Source: Orobanche coerulescens (Eukaryota > Streptophyta > Magnoliopsida > Lamiales > Orobanchaceae). From it: a stretch of DNA of 64,000 bases. Location: assembly GCA_033398695.1 (NCBI GenBank), contig CM065815.1, positions 139,669,001-139,733,000 of the forward strand, in the 5' to 3' direction. The translations under genes were made by a program, and so were the position numbers. The notes below the pieces were generated by a model. It had not been told where the DNA came from. It saw nothing but the letters and a program-made list of their open reading frames with translations, and made no database searches. Each line of letters begins with the position of its first letter. Positions within the stretch are counted from its first letter, which is position 1. Of the stretch, positions 32,431 to 44,215 are shown piece after piece.

Positions 32431-35113
32431 TGTAACACCCCCAAACCACTCGGGAATATTACAGGGCCGCAGACCCTCTCCGTGAGGATCTACCATGCTA
32501 GATACAGAAAACACAACAATACAACACATGCCGACATGGCTAAATGACGAACCATTAGACCAATTTGGTCTTTTACCACAACATACACATCAAACATACA
32601 TTACTCTTTCTCAAAACTCATACCCATGCAGGGGTTAGAATACATCGATATTTCCATAAAACGGAAAATACCACAATGGAAAGACAAAACAACAAGACTT
32701 CACTAAATACTCAACACTGGTCTTCATGTGATTAGTATCGTCGTCTTCCATCATCCTTCGTAACGATCCTGTGAATTGCTCCCCAGCAACCTGCAAGTAC
32801 CTGGACGCAATATAGACATCCACCCCCCGAATACTCAGGGGTTAGCAAAACTCCACTGTTTTGATAGTGCAGTATAAAACACAAATACAAGCCATACACA
32901 ACATACTCCAAGAACGTAATAATCACGAATATACTTTCCGAGATAAATCAATTAATCAAAACAGTTTGAATTATGAAAAGTAGGAATAAACCATTATACA
33001 TCTTACAAAACATTTTACGATCTCAGGAGTTTTGAAAACATTTGGGATTTAAGAATTCTCAAGCCTTTCAAAACCACTTAGGGACACAGCCCAAAAATCA
33101 TTTTTCCAAAATACAATTCCGATAACAACACACGGGGTCCACGACCCAACTATACATTTCAATCACAAACACGGGGTCCACGACCCAATTCATCCACATC
33201 ACATACTCAAAAGAATAACCCGATGGAAACTACACACTGTCAAACATTACCATGACAACAGTCTCACAGAACGACATCAGAGAGCACAACTCTGCAACTT
33301 AACCATATAGTCGAACTCGACACACCACAAAGCTACAATGCACGGAGCAACCACAGGACTCACGTACCCATTCCAAAAAATCACAACCAAGAGACGAATC
33401 ATACACAACACATTTTCCTGGTGCCATTCCATCCAAGTACAATACCATTTGAACTGCCATCCTAATCAGATGAAATATGCGCCAAAATCATAGTTCTCCA
33501 ACAAAACATTTCAAAGGTTAGCCGTTGGTACGAGACTCACAGCCACCGCACCCCACAGAGGCCTCATCGGACCATCCCTGGGTGGTTAACCCCAGTTCAC
33601 GATACGCACACACACGACACTAAGTATCCCAGAGGGCCCGTCGGACCATCCCTGGGTGAACATACACATACACATCCAATCCAAATACTAGAATATGCAA
33701 ATAAATGTAAAGTACTTTGCTAGAATGGCCACTCTATCCGACATATACTCACAACTAATGTCACACAACATCACATATTCACCGAACGAGTACACGTATC
33801 AATACACAATCCTCGACTAGTGGAAAAGGGTCTACTATAATCACGTAATACAATCACAACACCTTCCATAATACAACACTAATACATATATTCAGAAAAC
33901 ACATTATTCACAAAGCATACGAGTTATCTTCGAAGGAAAACCTTTATCGAGAATATACTGATCCTTTTTGAAAGTTCATTAAAACATTAAAATTACACAT
34001 ATAATCAATTGCCAACTATCACGTCTACGAAACACGAAATGTATGGGTAAGATACTTGCCTCGATACCACGAGCAACTGAACAACGAACGAACACGGTCG
34101 GATAGCCCTTGAACTTCCAAGAATGACCAAGAACTCGACAACCTCACGAATACTATGAAAATAATAACAACACGAATCAATAATGCTAAACGGAATCCGA
34201 ATCAACCCGAAAAGCAATAAGAATCCGAGGGTTTCTTCGAGGAAATCGAGAATCAAGTCCCGGGTGATAAAAATCGATAAATGAGTTACAAAATCCGAAG
34301 ATCATGACCAATACAACGAGATTACCATGAACAATTCATCAATATTGGACAAAATCAGCGAATCACGAAGAAAACCCCCAAAAAATTACACAACTAGGGT
34401 TCTACGGAAGAATTACCTCGATCCAACGAAGAACAAGGATTTGATGATGATGTAATCGACAAGAATCTTCCAAAATGCCTTGGAATCGAGTGGAGTCGAC
34501 CAAGGACTCTCCTCTTCATCTCTCCCATTTGATAGCCACCACAGGAAATGAAAAATGCGCACAAAATGAGGTCTGGACGAAGTCCAGGCCTATATATGGC
34601 CGACAGTTTTATGGCCGTAACCGGCAGTGCCTTACGGCCGTAACTCAGTCAACGCCTGCAACGTACATAGCGACCGACGCCTTGCGTACGTAACGAGCAC
34701 CACTTACGGTCATACTCGGCATGGCCTTACAGCCGTAACCGAACTCCCAGGGCTACTGCACGAAATCTACCGATGCATTACGGCCGTAACCGGCCAATGA
34801 CTTGTGGCTGTAACGAAGCCTTACGGCCGTAACAGGACGACCCTTACGGCCGTAACCGAGTCCTCCCAGGTCAGGTTGTGCGGGTGCCTTACAGCCGTAA
34901 CTCGACCCAGCCAGCCCTCCGACTGGCCGGCTAGAGACCCGACGACATCTCGATCATGCAAACGCACCGGCTATGATCCAAAACAATAATGAACAGGATA
35001 CGAAACTAAACGTACCTCAATGTAAGCACACGATTCCAAAGACGCGGACGACAACAATCCGTTCGACCGAAGAAAAATTCGACGAAACTAGAACGGAGAT
35101 CTCGAGTATTACA
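32431..35113 (-). repeat. Element B 3' LTR
   Basis: 2683 bp. Minus-strand ends TGTAATACTCGAGATC...GTGGTTTGGGGGTGTTACA. The polypurine tract adjoins at 35114. Confidence 0.9.
34591..34905 (-). promoter_or_regulatory. B U3 palindrome array and TATA box (3' LTR)
   Basis: TATATAT at 34591-34597 is followed upstream (minus sense) by about 11 copies of the perfect palindrome TTACGGCCGTAA or CpG-decayed forms, from 34608 to 34905. A TTGCGTACGTAAC word at 34682 resembles the A motif. Confidence 0.75.
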
Positions 35114-35145
35114 TTCTACCCCTCTTAAAAGAAGTTTCGTCCCCG
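35114..35145 (-). other. B polypurine tract region
   Basis: Minus-strand TTCGGGGACGAAACTTCTTT then TAAGAGGGGTAGAA before the LTR. The box is shared with E, A and F. Confidence 0.8.
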
Positions 35146-35713
35146 AAACTTAAAACATAGAATGATCAACACAGAACAATCTCAGATAACACACGATATC
35201 AGTTGCCGACAACCTGCAATGACTCACATGCAACACGTGGCTACTATCCTCCAAATCACTACGCTAGAATGATAAAAAAAACGTAACAAACAAAAATCAA
35301 TGTGGTTGACCAACCCGAACAGTACATCAATCAAAACGCGAGTTAAGCGCAGAACAAATGCGGAACTCCACAACCCAAGGGTGGGAAGATCGCAAATGAA
35401 GTTAATTTCCCAAACTTCAGGAAATTACGAAAGAAGTTGAACGCTCAACAATCGCGATACGAGATCAACAAAAACCGTACAACAAACGATCATTTGAACA
35501 ACAAAAAGAGAAGGATAGAACAAGTTCAGAGAATATCAACAAACACAAACGAGTCGATAGAATTGCAAATACAGAAGTTCAAAATCCGACCCACTTCTAT
35601 TAAAAGAAGTTTATCACCGAAATTCAAAACAACAAAGCAAAGGAATAACATAAAATACAACTGGTAGACTACACCCCGCAGGGAATCCTCAGAGTCGATC
35701 CTGATATCAGTGC
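35146..35713 (-). other. B post-gag non-coding region
   Basis: No pol motif is seen between the gag knuckle region and the polypurine tract. A decayed second copy of the PPT-like box (TTTCGGTGATAAACTTCTTTT, minus) lies near 35595-35625. Confidence 0.6.
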
Positions 35714-36050
35714 TCAAGTCCGCACCTCGGAAGGCTCGGTGACCAACTCGCAAAACTGAACTCGGTGTCCCTCGAGTCCGAACTTATAACACGTTACTGG
35801 CGGAAAAGGACAATGCGCACGAACATGCCCCGACACGTTGCAGTTAAGACACCTCCTAGATTTACCAGGAGTCAAAGCAGACGACTTGGAACTCTCAGTC
35901 CCATGCATCGAGCGATGGAGCTTCACAACGGAAAGACTACGACGTTGCAATCCAGAAACACCAACTTCAGTACTAACCACAATATCATCCAACTTCCTCT
36001 GCTTTCTAGTCGGTTCCAGACAAAACCCAGCTTACAGAAGTTCTCGGAAC
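35714..36050 (-). pseudogene. gag: B gag C-terminal part with zinc knuckles
   Basis: In coding direction: AEFRELL, a stop, a basic linker, then CLNCNVSGHVRAHC, a complete CX2CX4HX4C knuckle. A second knuckle (CYKFGLEGHRVQFC) has its second Cys changed to Phe. The capsid C-terminal half expected between AEFRELL and the knuckles is missing. The N-terminal gag part lies at 49704-50117, separated by the C insertion whose target TCCGC falls inside this frame. Confidence 0.75.
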
Positions 36051-36055
36051 TCCGC

Positions 36056-37484
36056 TGTAATACTCGCCATTTTCATAATGTAATATTATTATTCATAATA
36101 ATATTATAATGCATTTCATTTCATTTAGAGGATCATGAACATTTATTTCGACGTATCACAAATTCTAAGCCCGAATCGGATCAATAAATTTCAAGAGATG
36201 TTTAATATTAATATTATTATTATTATTGATATTATTATTATTAATAATAATAGTAGCATTATTTATTTTTAAAGGCAATATTAATATTAATAGTTTTAAT
36301 ATTAATATCATTATATCATTAATAATTGTATAAGACCCAATAGACTTTAATTATAATGTTATTGTTATTTGGCCCGACTACTTTTTGACCCAAAATACTA
36401 AAGCCCAGCAAATTTATACTACCATATATACTCCTAGGGCTACCTAACCCTAACCTAGGAATATAAATACAATACATCTGCAGTACAAAAAAAAATTAAT
36501 ACACCATCACGTAAAAAACATCAGCTTCTTCAAGACTACCGCCGTCCCTCAAACCAGCAAAGTCGGTAGTGCCTTCTCAAAATTCTCTACAACAACAGGT
36601 AAGAATCCATATCTTATTTTATTTTATTCAACAAAAATTTCAATTCTTAATCTGTTCTTCTGTAAATTTTGATCTTAAGCACCAGAACCAGAAAACAATC
36701 AAACACAAATCTCAAACACTAAAATTCTTAAGCATCCAACCCATCAGCCCTAATTCGCAGAACCACGAACACCTTATACCTGATTTAGAACTTGAATTCC
36801 AAACCAACTCTGTAAATTCCTCAAGCTCGATTCCAGCCCAAAACTGACTTCAATATCCATCAAAATTCGTTCTCCCATATATTCTCAAATTCAGAAAATG
36901 AATTCAACAAACAAATCTTAAACTCGATTCTCATATTTTCAGATCACAATAATGCTCTTATGACTACCCGCACCAAAACACCATAGCACAGCCCAGAATA
37001 CGTAACCCACCAGCAGGCTTTCACTTTTTACAATCTCCATCCGTCGTTATAACTGAAATTGGAGAAACTAACCGTGGAATCCCCATCAAATCATCTAACC
37101 AAAATTCGAACCCTGTAATTTCTATTTTCAGAAAAACCCATCATCAACCTAAAACCCCTTCAACCCTTCAGCCTTTTGAAACCGAAATCAAATTCAGGAA
37201 CAGAATCCTGATTACATTCGCCCGACTTTAAATACACAATCGAACCTTCGAGCCATTCAAACCAAAAGAATCGAATCCAGACTTTGAATTCAAAACTCTT
37301 ACCGAAGTTGGTGACCGCCGGACACCTTCTATACCGCCGCCGTCGAATTCCAGTGCTGTGTGGCCGGAGGAGTGATAAGCAACCAAAGCTTCAGCCGAGC
37401 ACCTCCCTTCGAACCTATGACTGCCGCCTCCAGACTCGATGCGACAAGTCTCTTTAACCGAGAGGGTCGATGTGTGTGTGTGTG
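36056..37484 (+). repeat. Element C, left part
   Basis: U3 with AT-rich palindromic words (AATATTAATATT, ATT-rich runs at 36200-36330), TATA box at 36461-36470 and a leader with a GT-starting splice-like word (ACAACAGGTAAGAATC near 36590-36605). It ends in a (GT)n run into which D inserted. Its open frames (36569-36847 plus, 37228-37488 minus) match nothing known to me. Confidence 0.7.
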
Positions 37485-38157
37485 TCATGTAACCGAGCTA
37501 ATCGGTCACCAAGAACTGGATTAATCTCTGAAGTTTATCTGAGAAAACCCGAATATGTGTACTGTCACTCTTTCTATCTCTATGTGTATTTCTTTTTCTC
37601 TCTCTAAAAATATTGTAATCTTTAGAATTCTGCTTAACCCTTGAAGGAAAGGCCTCTCCCCTAATTATAGAAGGGAGATCCACCTATCCTTAAGATCTTT
37701 CCCTGATTTTAGGGAAGATCCCATATATTCAGGGATTCAGGTTGCGATTTCCCATCCTTGGATATCTGGGATTGAGGAGTATGGTTTTCCAGTCCCTGAA
37801 TCTTTGGGATTCTGTCAGGTGGGTCGAGATTTACTTTTCCGAGAGCTCAAACTTCATGAGCCCGATGATTCCCGACTCCGGGAATGACTCGATAGGTCGA
37901 CTCATATTATAAAGGGTCACTTAGGTCGGGACACTCTTATCCAAGTCCATAGGTCGGCGAGGCCTCTGAGGTCGGCACTTTCTTATCTGAGGTCATAGGT
38001 CTACGAGTCCTCTGAGGTCGGCACCCTCTTGTTTGAGTCCATAGTTCGGACTTCATTCGTCTAGGTCTCCCCTCCTTTATTCAAAGATCGGTACGCCTGT
38101 TTATATTTGTCTTCTTTAAACCGGGTTTTTAGGAAGCGTACATTCGTCGTCCTATCA
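37485..38157 (-). repeat. Element D 3' LTR
   Basis: 673 bp, minus-strand ends TGATAGGACGACG...GGTTACATGA (the final CA is altered). It is near-identical to 47598-48270. Confidence 0.92.
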
Positions 38158-38173
38158 ACCACTCCCCCCTACT
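38158..38173 (-). other. D polypurine tract
   Basis: Minus-strand AGTAGGGGGGAGTGGTT directly precedes the LTR start TGATAGGACG. Confidence 0.85.
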
Positions 38174-38464
38174 CTAGTCGAGCTGTAAGACCGGGTAGAG
38201 TAAGATTTGTTTATAAACTTACGACCTCGATACGGTAGTCCTTGGGGATCCCGTTCCCAAGTAACGAGGCTCCTCGAGATTCGTGCTCCATTATATCAAC
38301 GTCTTTTCTTTTTATCGCCTCCCAACCGTCGCATCTATGCCTAGGTCCAGGTGTCAGCCTGCTATAGGTCGGATGAGGCAGTGCCAGATCCAAGCCGTTC
38401 TTTTACAGAAGGCATCGGATGCTCCAGATTACCCGTTATCTTCTTGGTTTTTCGCCCTTCTTCC

Positions 38465-38475
38465 CTATAAAAAGA
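38465..38475 (+). promoter_or_regulatory. TATA box of the antisense gene of D
   Basis: CTATAAAAAGA lies about 255 bp upstream of the ATG at 38726. A CT-rich initiator-like stretch (CTACTCCTTCAGCC) starts about 15 nt later, and the leader holds no competing in-frame start. It lies outside the LTR, so the gene has its own promoter. Confidence 0.6.
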
Positions 38476-38725
38476 GATCCTCTACTCCTTCAGCCACTTC
38501 CGCTTTTTATTTTGCTAAACACTAGTGTGAGAGTTTTTCCGGCGACACCCGCGATCCTGGTTTCTTGCCTCCGGTGGTGCTTTCGCTATCTTCCTCTGGC
38601 GTTCTTCCACCCAATCTCATGGGTATGTCTATCTAAACACCTGTACTCTCTTCTTCTTTATTTTTTCTTTTTGTTTGTTACCTATATTTTCCTTTCTTAT
38701 CCCTCTCCCTTTTCTTCCTTTTACT

Positions 38726-41235
38726 ATGTCGTCTGCCTCCGATTCTCAGAATCTTTCCGGCCAATTGGCCATGGACTCCTTTTTAGAAGGCTTGTCCTCT
38801 TCCGATGGGGATTCGGGAGGTAGGTCGGAGCAAACTACGGGCTCATCCATTTGTCTTAGAGACGAACCCCTAGGTGATGTAGATTGGACCGAGCTGGGCG
38901 ACATCCCTTCTAACATACCCTTCGGCATTCCTCTGGTCATCGTAGATCCCCCATCTCCTCCTCCTATGGGTGAAGTAACTATGACCGGCCTTTTAGTTGA
39001 TCCGTATCAAGCGGTCACAGGATTTACTCGGGTTCTTCCTCCTCATCCTCTATCTAGGACTAGTCCAGCCGCATTGGCTAGTTTTATAAAATTTCTAAGA
39101 CTTCCTCCGGGGTGGGAATTTGTCATGCCTCAGGCTCGCGACACCCCTGATCATCCTCCTCCAGATCATATTACCTAGTTCGTGGATCAGGTGACAGTGG
39201 TCTTCGCTTCCCTCTTCATCCCTTCCTTATTTCTCTCTCTGTTAAATATAATCTTCCCCTCAACCAGTATTCTCCCAACTCTTTTTGTTATATGGTCCGT
39301 TTTCTCGTGTTGTGTCATTATAGACACGAGGAACCCGACCTGTATTTTTTCTATTTTTGCTTCGGGCTAAAGAGCTTTAAAGGCTCTTTTTACTTGACTT
39401 CCCGGAAAAACGCCCATTTCTTTACCCACCTCTCTTCCAATGTGAAGGACTGGAGGTCGCATTTCTTTTTTCTCCGGCTCCCTTCGGCTGACTCCTGGGG
39501 CTTCCCCACGGAATGGACGCAAGCCACTCCAAGCCAAGCTCCTATTCCCAGGCGCAGTTCTATCCGAGCTGGGTTGGTCGAGAAGGTTCGGGAATGGAAT
39601 GCCATTCCTTACAATGCTTTCCAGCTGACGTAATTTTATGATCTTCTATTCCATTATGAGCTGAGCTCGAATCCTTACCCAGTTATTCCTGATATTGGTA
39701 GGTTTTAACGGCCCTTTCCATAGTATAATCTTTGTTATTCTGCTTTTTGGCTATCTTCCTGACCTATTGTATTGCTTTTCGTAGATCGCTTCATGCGGAC
39801 CTGCCAATCCGATGCCTCCATGCCGGCTGAACTGACAAAGGAGAAGGTCCCCAAGTCGACGAATCCCCCTAAATAGAGGGCGGAGGGCTCGTTTAAGACC
39901 AAGCAGAAGCTCTCATCCCGCCCCAAAGTTGGGGTGACTCTCCCCTCTGACTTGGACCCTCCCTTGACCACTGGGCGGAGCCCTGCAAGTTTCTCTCTGT
40001 AGCTTCAGGTCACCAAAAGGGCCCATTCCCCCAGCTCCCCTGTTTCTAAGTGGCCGAAGACTGCAGGTCCCCCTGGTCCGGTTATCGAGACTTTTCTCCG
40101 TTGAAAGGAGTGGGAGAAGTTTCTTCCGTATTTCAGCTCTATGATCCCAGCTAGGGATAAGCAGGCATTACAAGACTCCGCGGAGGATTCTCGTTATGAT
40201 GCCATGATGATGATGTATTTTGGGAAGGTACTCCTTTTCTTGACTTTTTCCTCTTCTCTACTACTTTTATGTTTATTATTACTTTATATATATATATATA
40301 TATATTTCTTCCTTTTTGACGTCCTGATGCGACTGTTATTTCTTTTTCCTCCCCACGCAATTCTGCGCTACTTTTGTGACCTTCACGGAAGAGCATAAGA
40401 TCGGCGCTTTGTCCTCTTCCCAGCTTACCCAGATGTCAGCCGATCTGGCGGCCGCCCTGGAGGCTAAGTCCGATCTCTCTACTCAGCCTCATGAAAGGGA
40501 ATATCACTTAGGTGTTGCCCTTAAGAAAATTTTCGAGCGAGAGACGGTTTTGGAACGGGCTCAGATGGCCAACGTTCAGTTGAATCAAGAGTTAAAACTT
40601 TTAAAGGCTCAGTTTCAGGTGGAATCGGAGAAGGTGGTCCAGCTCGAGTCTAAGCTTACGGAAGCTAAGGTCGAATCTGAGAAGATCACCCAACTCAAGG
40701 CCCAGGCTAAAGCAGAGTTGGAGAAGGTCGCCCAACTTGAAGCTCAGGTAGCCGAGGCTAGATCCGAGGGATCGTCCTATGAGCGCGGAGTAATGGATGG
40801 TCGACGTCGATTTCTGACCAGCGACGTCGGTTACTCTTTCCTAGAGGCTTATCGTTCTGCCCTCCTAGCCCGGTATCACAATTCCACTGCTTATCTAGTC
40901 AGGCTGGCTCTTGCCGCGACGCAGTACTTTGATTTTGATCTAACTCGCGCCCGCGAACAACTAACTGCTTTGGGCTTCATGGGTGAGCTGGACCGGGATG
41001 CAGCTTTGGATGGGGCTCCCGTCCCTTCAGGTTGGTCCGGTGATGTGAACGAATATCCCGAGGCAGTCTGGTGGGAGGACTCCCTTGGAGAGTCTGTAAA
41101 GGAATCCGGCCTGGATTTGGAGCTGCCTTTTATCCCTTCTACATCATCAGCCAAGGCCAGCATTCCTAATCCAGATGCGACTGGGACCGACCTTGATGCC
41201 TCTCCTTCGTCACCCCCAATCTTCCGAGCCTGTAG
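38726..41235 (+). pseudogene. Antisense additional ORF (aORF) of element D, multi-exon, decayed
   Basis: Runs opposite to gag-pol. Exon 1 (38726 to about 39700) starts MSSASDSQNLSG, then shows GWEFVMPQA and, after a TAG at 39176 and a frameshift near 39350, the motifs FYLTSRKN, VKDWRSHFFF and WGFPTEW. These motifs are typical of plant transposon-encoded proteins of this class. Donor GTAGGT (39701) and acceptor TTTTCGTAG (39785) bound an intron. Exon 2 (about 39786-40227) has three stops and ends at donor GTACTC. Exon 3 (about 40390-41235) encodes a coiled coil of EKVxQLExK heptads (about 40560-40770) and the conserved RFLTSDVGYSFLEAYRSALLARYH block. The function of such aORFs is unknown. Confidence 0.75.
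40228..40389 (+). other. Intron of the D antisense gene with (TA)n microsatellite
   Basis: It starts GTACTCC after the codons for MMMMYFGK and contains a (TA)n run near 40285-40307. The acceptor is not a clean AG (TTCTGCGCTAC where a TTCTGCAG would fit), so splicing of this copy is doubtful. Confidence 0.45.
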
Positions 41236-41302
41236 CTTAGACTTTATTTGTATATGTATTTATTCTTTTTGTTGTTTATTGTACTGGCACAGCTGTTTTT
41301 AA

Positions 41303-41824
41303 TGAAAAGTCTTTTGAGGTGAATATAGCTTGGATCTGTATGATAGTGATATGCCTTGTTAATGTAACTCGCTTATGAACACATAGCTCGTTTCTACAAA
41401 CTACCTCTTTAAAGTTAATATGGCTCGGCGTCAACCGTAACCTCAATATAGCTCAACTATTTGAAACAATATGACTACTTCCAAATTTCTTTGAAGTCTA
41501 TGCCACTCGCTTTTTAATCCTCCCCTTAGTATAGCTCGGATGCTCTAATTATTTTAAATTTTGCAACACCTTAAATATAACCCGACCACTTCGATTTTAC
41601 AAGTTATAATGACTTGGCGGTTTTAGGTTGATTTAACCTAACCTTATCACCGACCTTAATACAGGTCGGATATTTCGAACAACTCTTCATATTTTAAGGT
41701 AGCTCGGAAATTTCCAACCCTCTCGAGTGGGATATAGTCTGGATAATTCCAACTCTTTTTATTGAAAGTATCCTTTTTTATAGGTCGGCTCATACTTTAA
41801 GTATGAGGCTATTTATAGATCGGG
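41303..41824. other. D spacer after the antisense gene
   Basis: AT-rich, with irregularly repeated words such as AATATAGCTCGG and TAGGTCGG about every 40-60 bp. No coding frame. Probably the 3' UTR of the antisense gene and pol-downstream spacer. Confidence 0.4.
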
Positions 41825-42205
41825 GTAGTTTGCCTTTACCTGAAATCGAGGGTATTTCACCTAGTCAGATTTTTTAGGGCGGTTCACCCTTGCTCGGATG
41901 TGAAGGTATTTCACCTGATCAGATGTCATAGGGTGGTTCACCCTTACTCGGATCTGAAGGCATTTCACCTGATCAGATGTCATACGAAAGTTCACCCTTA
42001 CTCGGATCTGAAGGCATTTCACCTGATCAGATGTCATAGGGCAGTTCACCCTTACTCGGATCTGAAGGCATTTCACCTGATCAGATGTCATAGGGCAGTT
42101 CACCCTTACTCGGATCTGAAGGCATTTCACCTGATCAGATGTCATAGGGCAGTTCACTCTTACTGGGATCTGAAGGCATTTCACTTGATCAGATGTGATT
42201 TCTAG
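41825..42205. repeat. 54 bp tandem array in D
   Basis: TCACCTGATCAGATGTCATA-type units at 41857, 41911, 41965, 42019, 42073, 42127 and 42181, an exact 54-bp period, the middle ones near-identical. Since 54 is 18 codons, both strands stay open and encode 18-residue peptide repeats. Confidence 0.9.
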
Positions 42206-42286
42206 TTTTGTTCGATCAACACATTCAGAGTTTTTTTTTTGTAATAGACTTTTATTAAAACACCACAAGCTTTCCTCAATACTTCT

Positions 42287-43290
42287 TCATACAAAATATT
42301 TTTTTAAGTGGCATATGTTCCAAGGTCTTTTGATGGGGTGTCCCTCCATATCCTCGAGCTCATAAGCTCCCCCTGCATAAATTCGGATTACCTTGTAAGG
42401 GCCTTCCCAATTCGGCTCCAGTTTTCCTGTTTTTCTGAGGGCATCAGCCCGCCTAAGCACCAGGTCGCCGACTTGGAACTGTCTCTTCCTTACTCTTTTG
42501 TCGTGAGCTGCTTTTGTCAAGCTTTTATATCTTTCCGTTCGCGCTACGGCCGTTTCTCTTCTTTCTTCTATGGTGTCCAACGCCTCCCTCATCATTTCTT
42601 CGTTTTCCTCCTCGTTGAACCACCGAACCCGATGTGACATTTCTCCAACCTCCACCGGGATGACAGCTTCGGACCCGTATACCATACTGAAGGGCGTTTC
42701 CCCCATTGATGATCTAGGTGTGGTCCGGTATGACCATAGCACCGAGCTAAGTTCGTCCACCCATCCTCCTCCAGCCTTGTCTAAACGGGTTTTGATCCCT
42801 TGCAAGATTGTTCTGTTAGTTACCTCAACTTGTCCATTAGTCTGCAGATGAGCAACCGCGGGGAACTTTGCTTGATATGCATCCCCTCGCACCAGGACTG
42901 GGTTCTTTTCCCATTGAATTGAGTTCCATTATCTGAGATAAGTATTTGAGGCGCTCCGTACCTGCAGCAAATGTTGTTAAACAGAAAACTTATGATTCTT
43001 TGCTCGGTTATGCTGGCCACGGGCTCGGCCTCTACCCACTTGCTGAAGTAGTCTATGGCTATTACTAAAAACTTCCTTCCTCCCGAGCCAGGTGTAAACT
43101 GCCCCATGATATCGATTCCCCATTTAGCGAAAGGGCAGGGTGCTCCCATGGTGATCATATCTTCAGTTGGGATGTGTATTAAGGGTGCGTGTATTTGACA
43201 TTTTTGGCACCGCTTAACCATCTCCACCGCCTTCTTGCTCATTGTCGGCCAGAAAAATCCAGCTCTTAGTGTTTTGCTAATTAGCGCCAT
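42287..43290 (-). pseudogene. pol: D integrase
   Basis: In coding direction: a zinc-finger end (CQKCQIHAP), catalytic D in WGIDIMG, D in LISDNGTQF, then a frameshift at about 42880, catalytic E in NGQVEVTNRTI, the LWSYRTTPRSSMGETPFSMVYGSEAVIP block, and the C-terminal GPYKVIRIYAGGAYELEDMEG domain ending NICHLKKYFV. This is the usual Tat-lineage integrase length apart from the missing few residues at the shift. No chromodomain is present, as expected for Tat. Confidence 0.9.
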
Positions 43291-43535
43291 TCCTTTGGTA
43301 TGATCACCGCACCACCCTTCATGGATTTCTTCCAGTATACCCCGCCCTTCTTCTTCCGAGACGCACCGCAGGTATGGACCGAGGTAGGATCTCTTGTATA
43401 ATTCATCATTAATGCAACAGAACCTCTATGCCCTTCGTACAATTTTCATTCTCTCTTTCCTTTCATTTGGTAGTTCTGCTCTTCTCAGGTATGCCAACAA
43501 AGGAGTTCGCCAGTCCGCTATCTCGTTCACCTCCA

Positions 43536-43967
43536 TCACCTGTTTCGTGAGCGACAATCCACCAAAGAGCTTCCCATTTTTGCTAAGTAGTTAGCTTTTA
43601 CATTTTCCGCCCTAGGAATATGGATCAACTTCCATTCACCTAGTTTTTTGGCAGCCTCTTTCACTTGTTCGACATACTTTCTCATATGCTCCTCATTTAT
43701 CTCAAATTTTCCTACTACCTGCTGTGTGACTAGCTGAGAATCAGAATAAGCTATGAGTCCTCGCACGCCCAAGTCTATTCCCAGCTGCATTCCCTTAACC
43801 AGGGCTTCGTACTCGGACTCGTTGTTAGAGGCTTTGAAATCGAATTTTATGACATACTCTAGTTGCTCGCCATCCGGGGTAGTAAGGACTATCCCTGCCC
43901 TGGAGCCATTGGTTGTTTCCGATCCATCCACATGTAGTAGCCACTGTCCTTCAGGTGGCGATGGCAC
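43536..43967 (-). pseudogene. pol: D second RNase H (archaeal type, aRNH)
   Basis: Conserved signature WLLHVDGSETTNGSRAGIVL, then ASNNESEYEALVKGM and AYSDSQLVTQQVVGKFE, with the catalytic acidic residues D, E and D visible. It lies between the RT-linked RNase H and the integrase. Acquisition of this second RNase H is a hallmark of the Tat lineage. The frame is interrupted by a stop at 43536. Confidence 0.85.
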
Positions 43968-44215
43968 GGCCCCCTCTTGGATGAAGTTCGCTAGGGCCTG
44001 AGCTTTAATCGCCGTTCTCGGCTAATACTCCATGTCATATTCCTCCATCTCTACCGCCCACTTCACCAGGCGACCTGACGCATTAGGTCACCCTAGTGTT
44101 TCTCTTAAGGGCAAGTTGGTTCGCAGCTTTATTTGATGGGCTAGGAAATACGGCCTCAATCGCCGAGATGTAACTACTAACGCCAGTGCTCCCTTCTCTA
44201 GCTCAAGTAGTTCCA

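Noticed and set aside
32635..32926. Short minus frames in the B LTR, also at 51465-51650
   Set aside because: LTR-internal, duplicated only because both LTRs share them; no recognisable motif.
41900..42205. Peptide-repeat ORF AFHLIRCHRAVHPYSDLK
   Set aside because: Encoded by the 54-bp array; the opposite strand is equally open.
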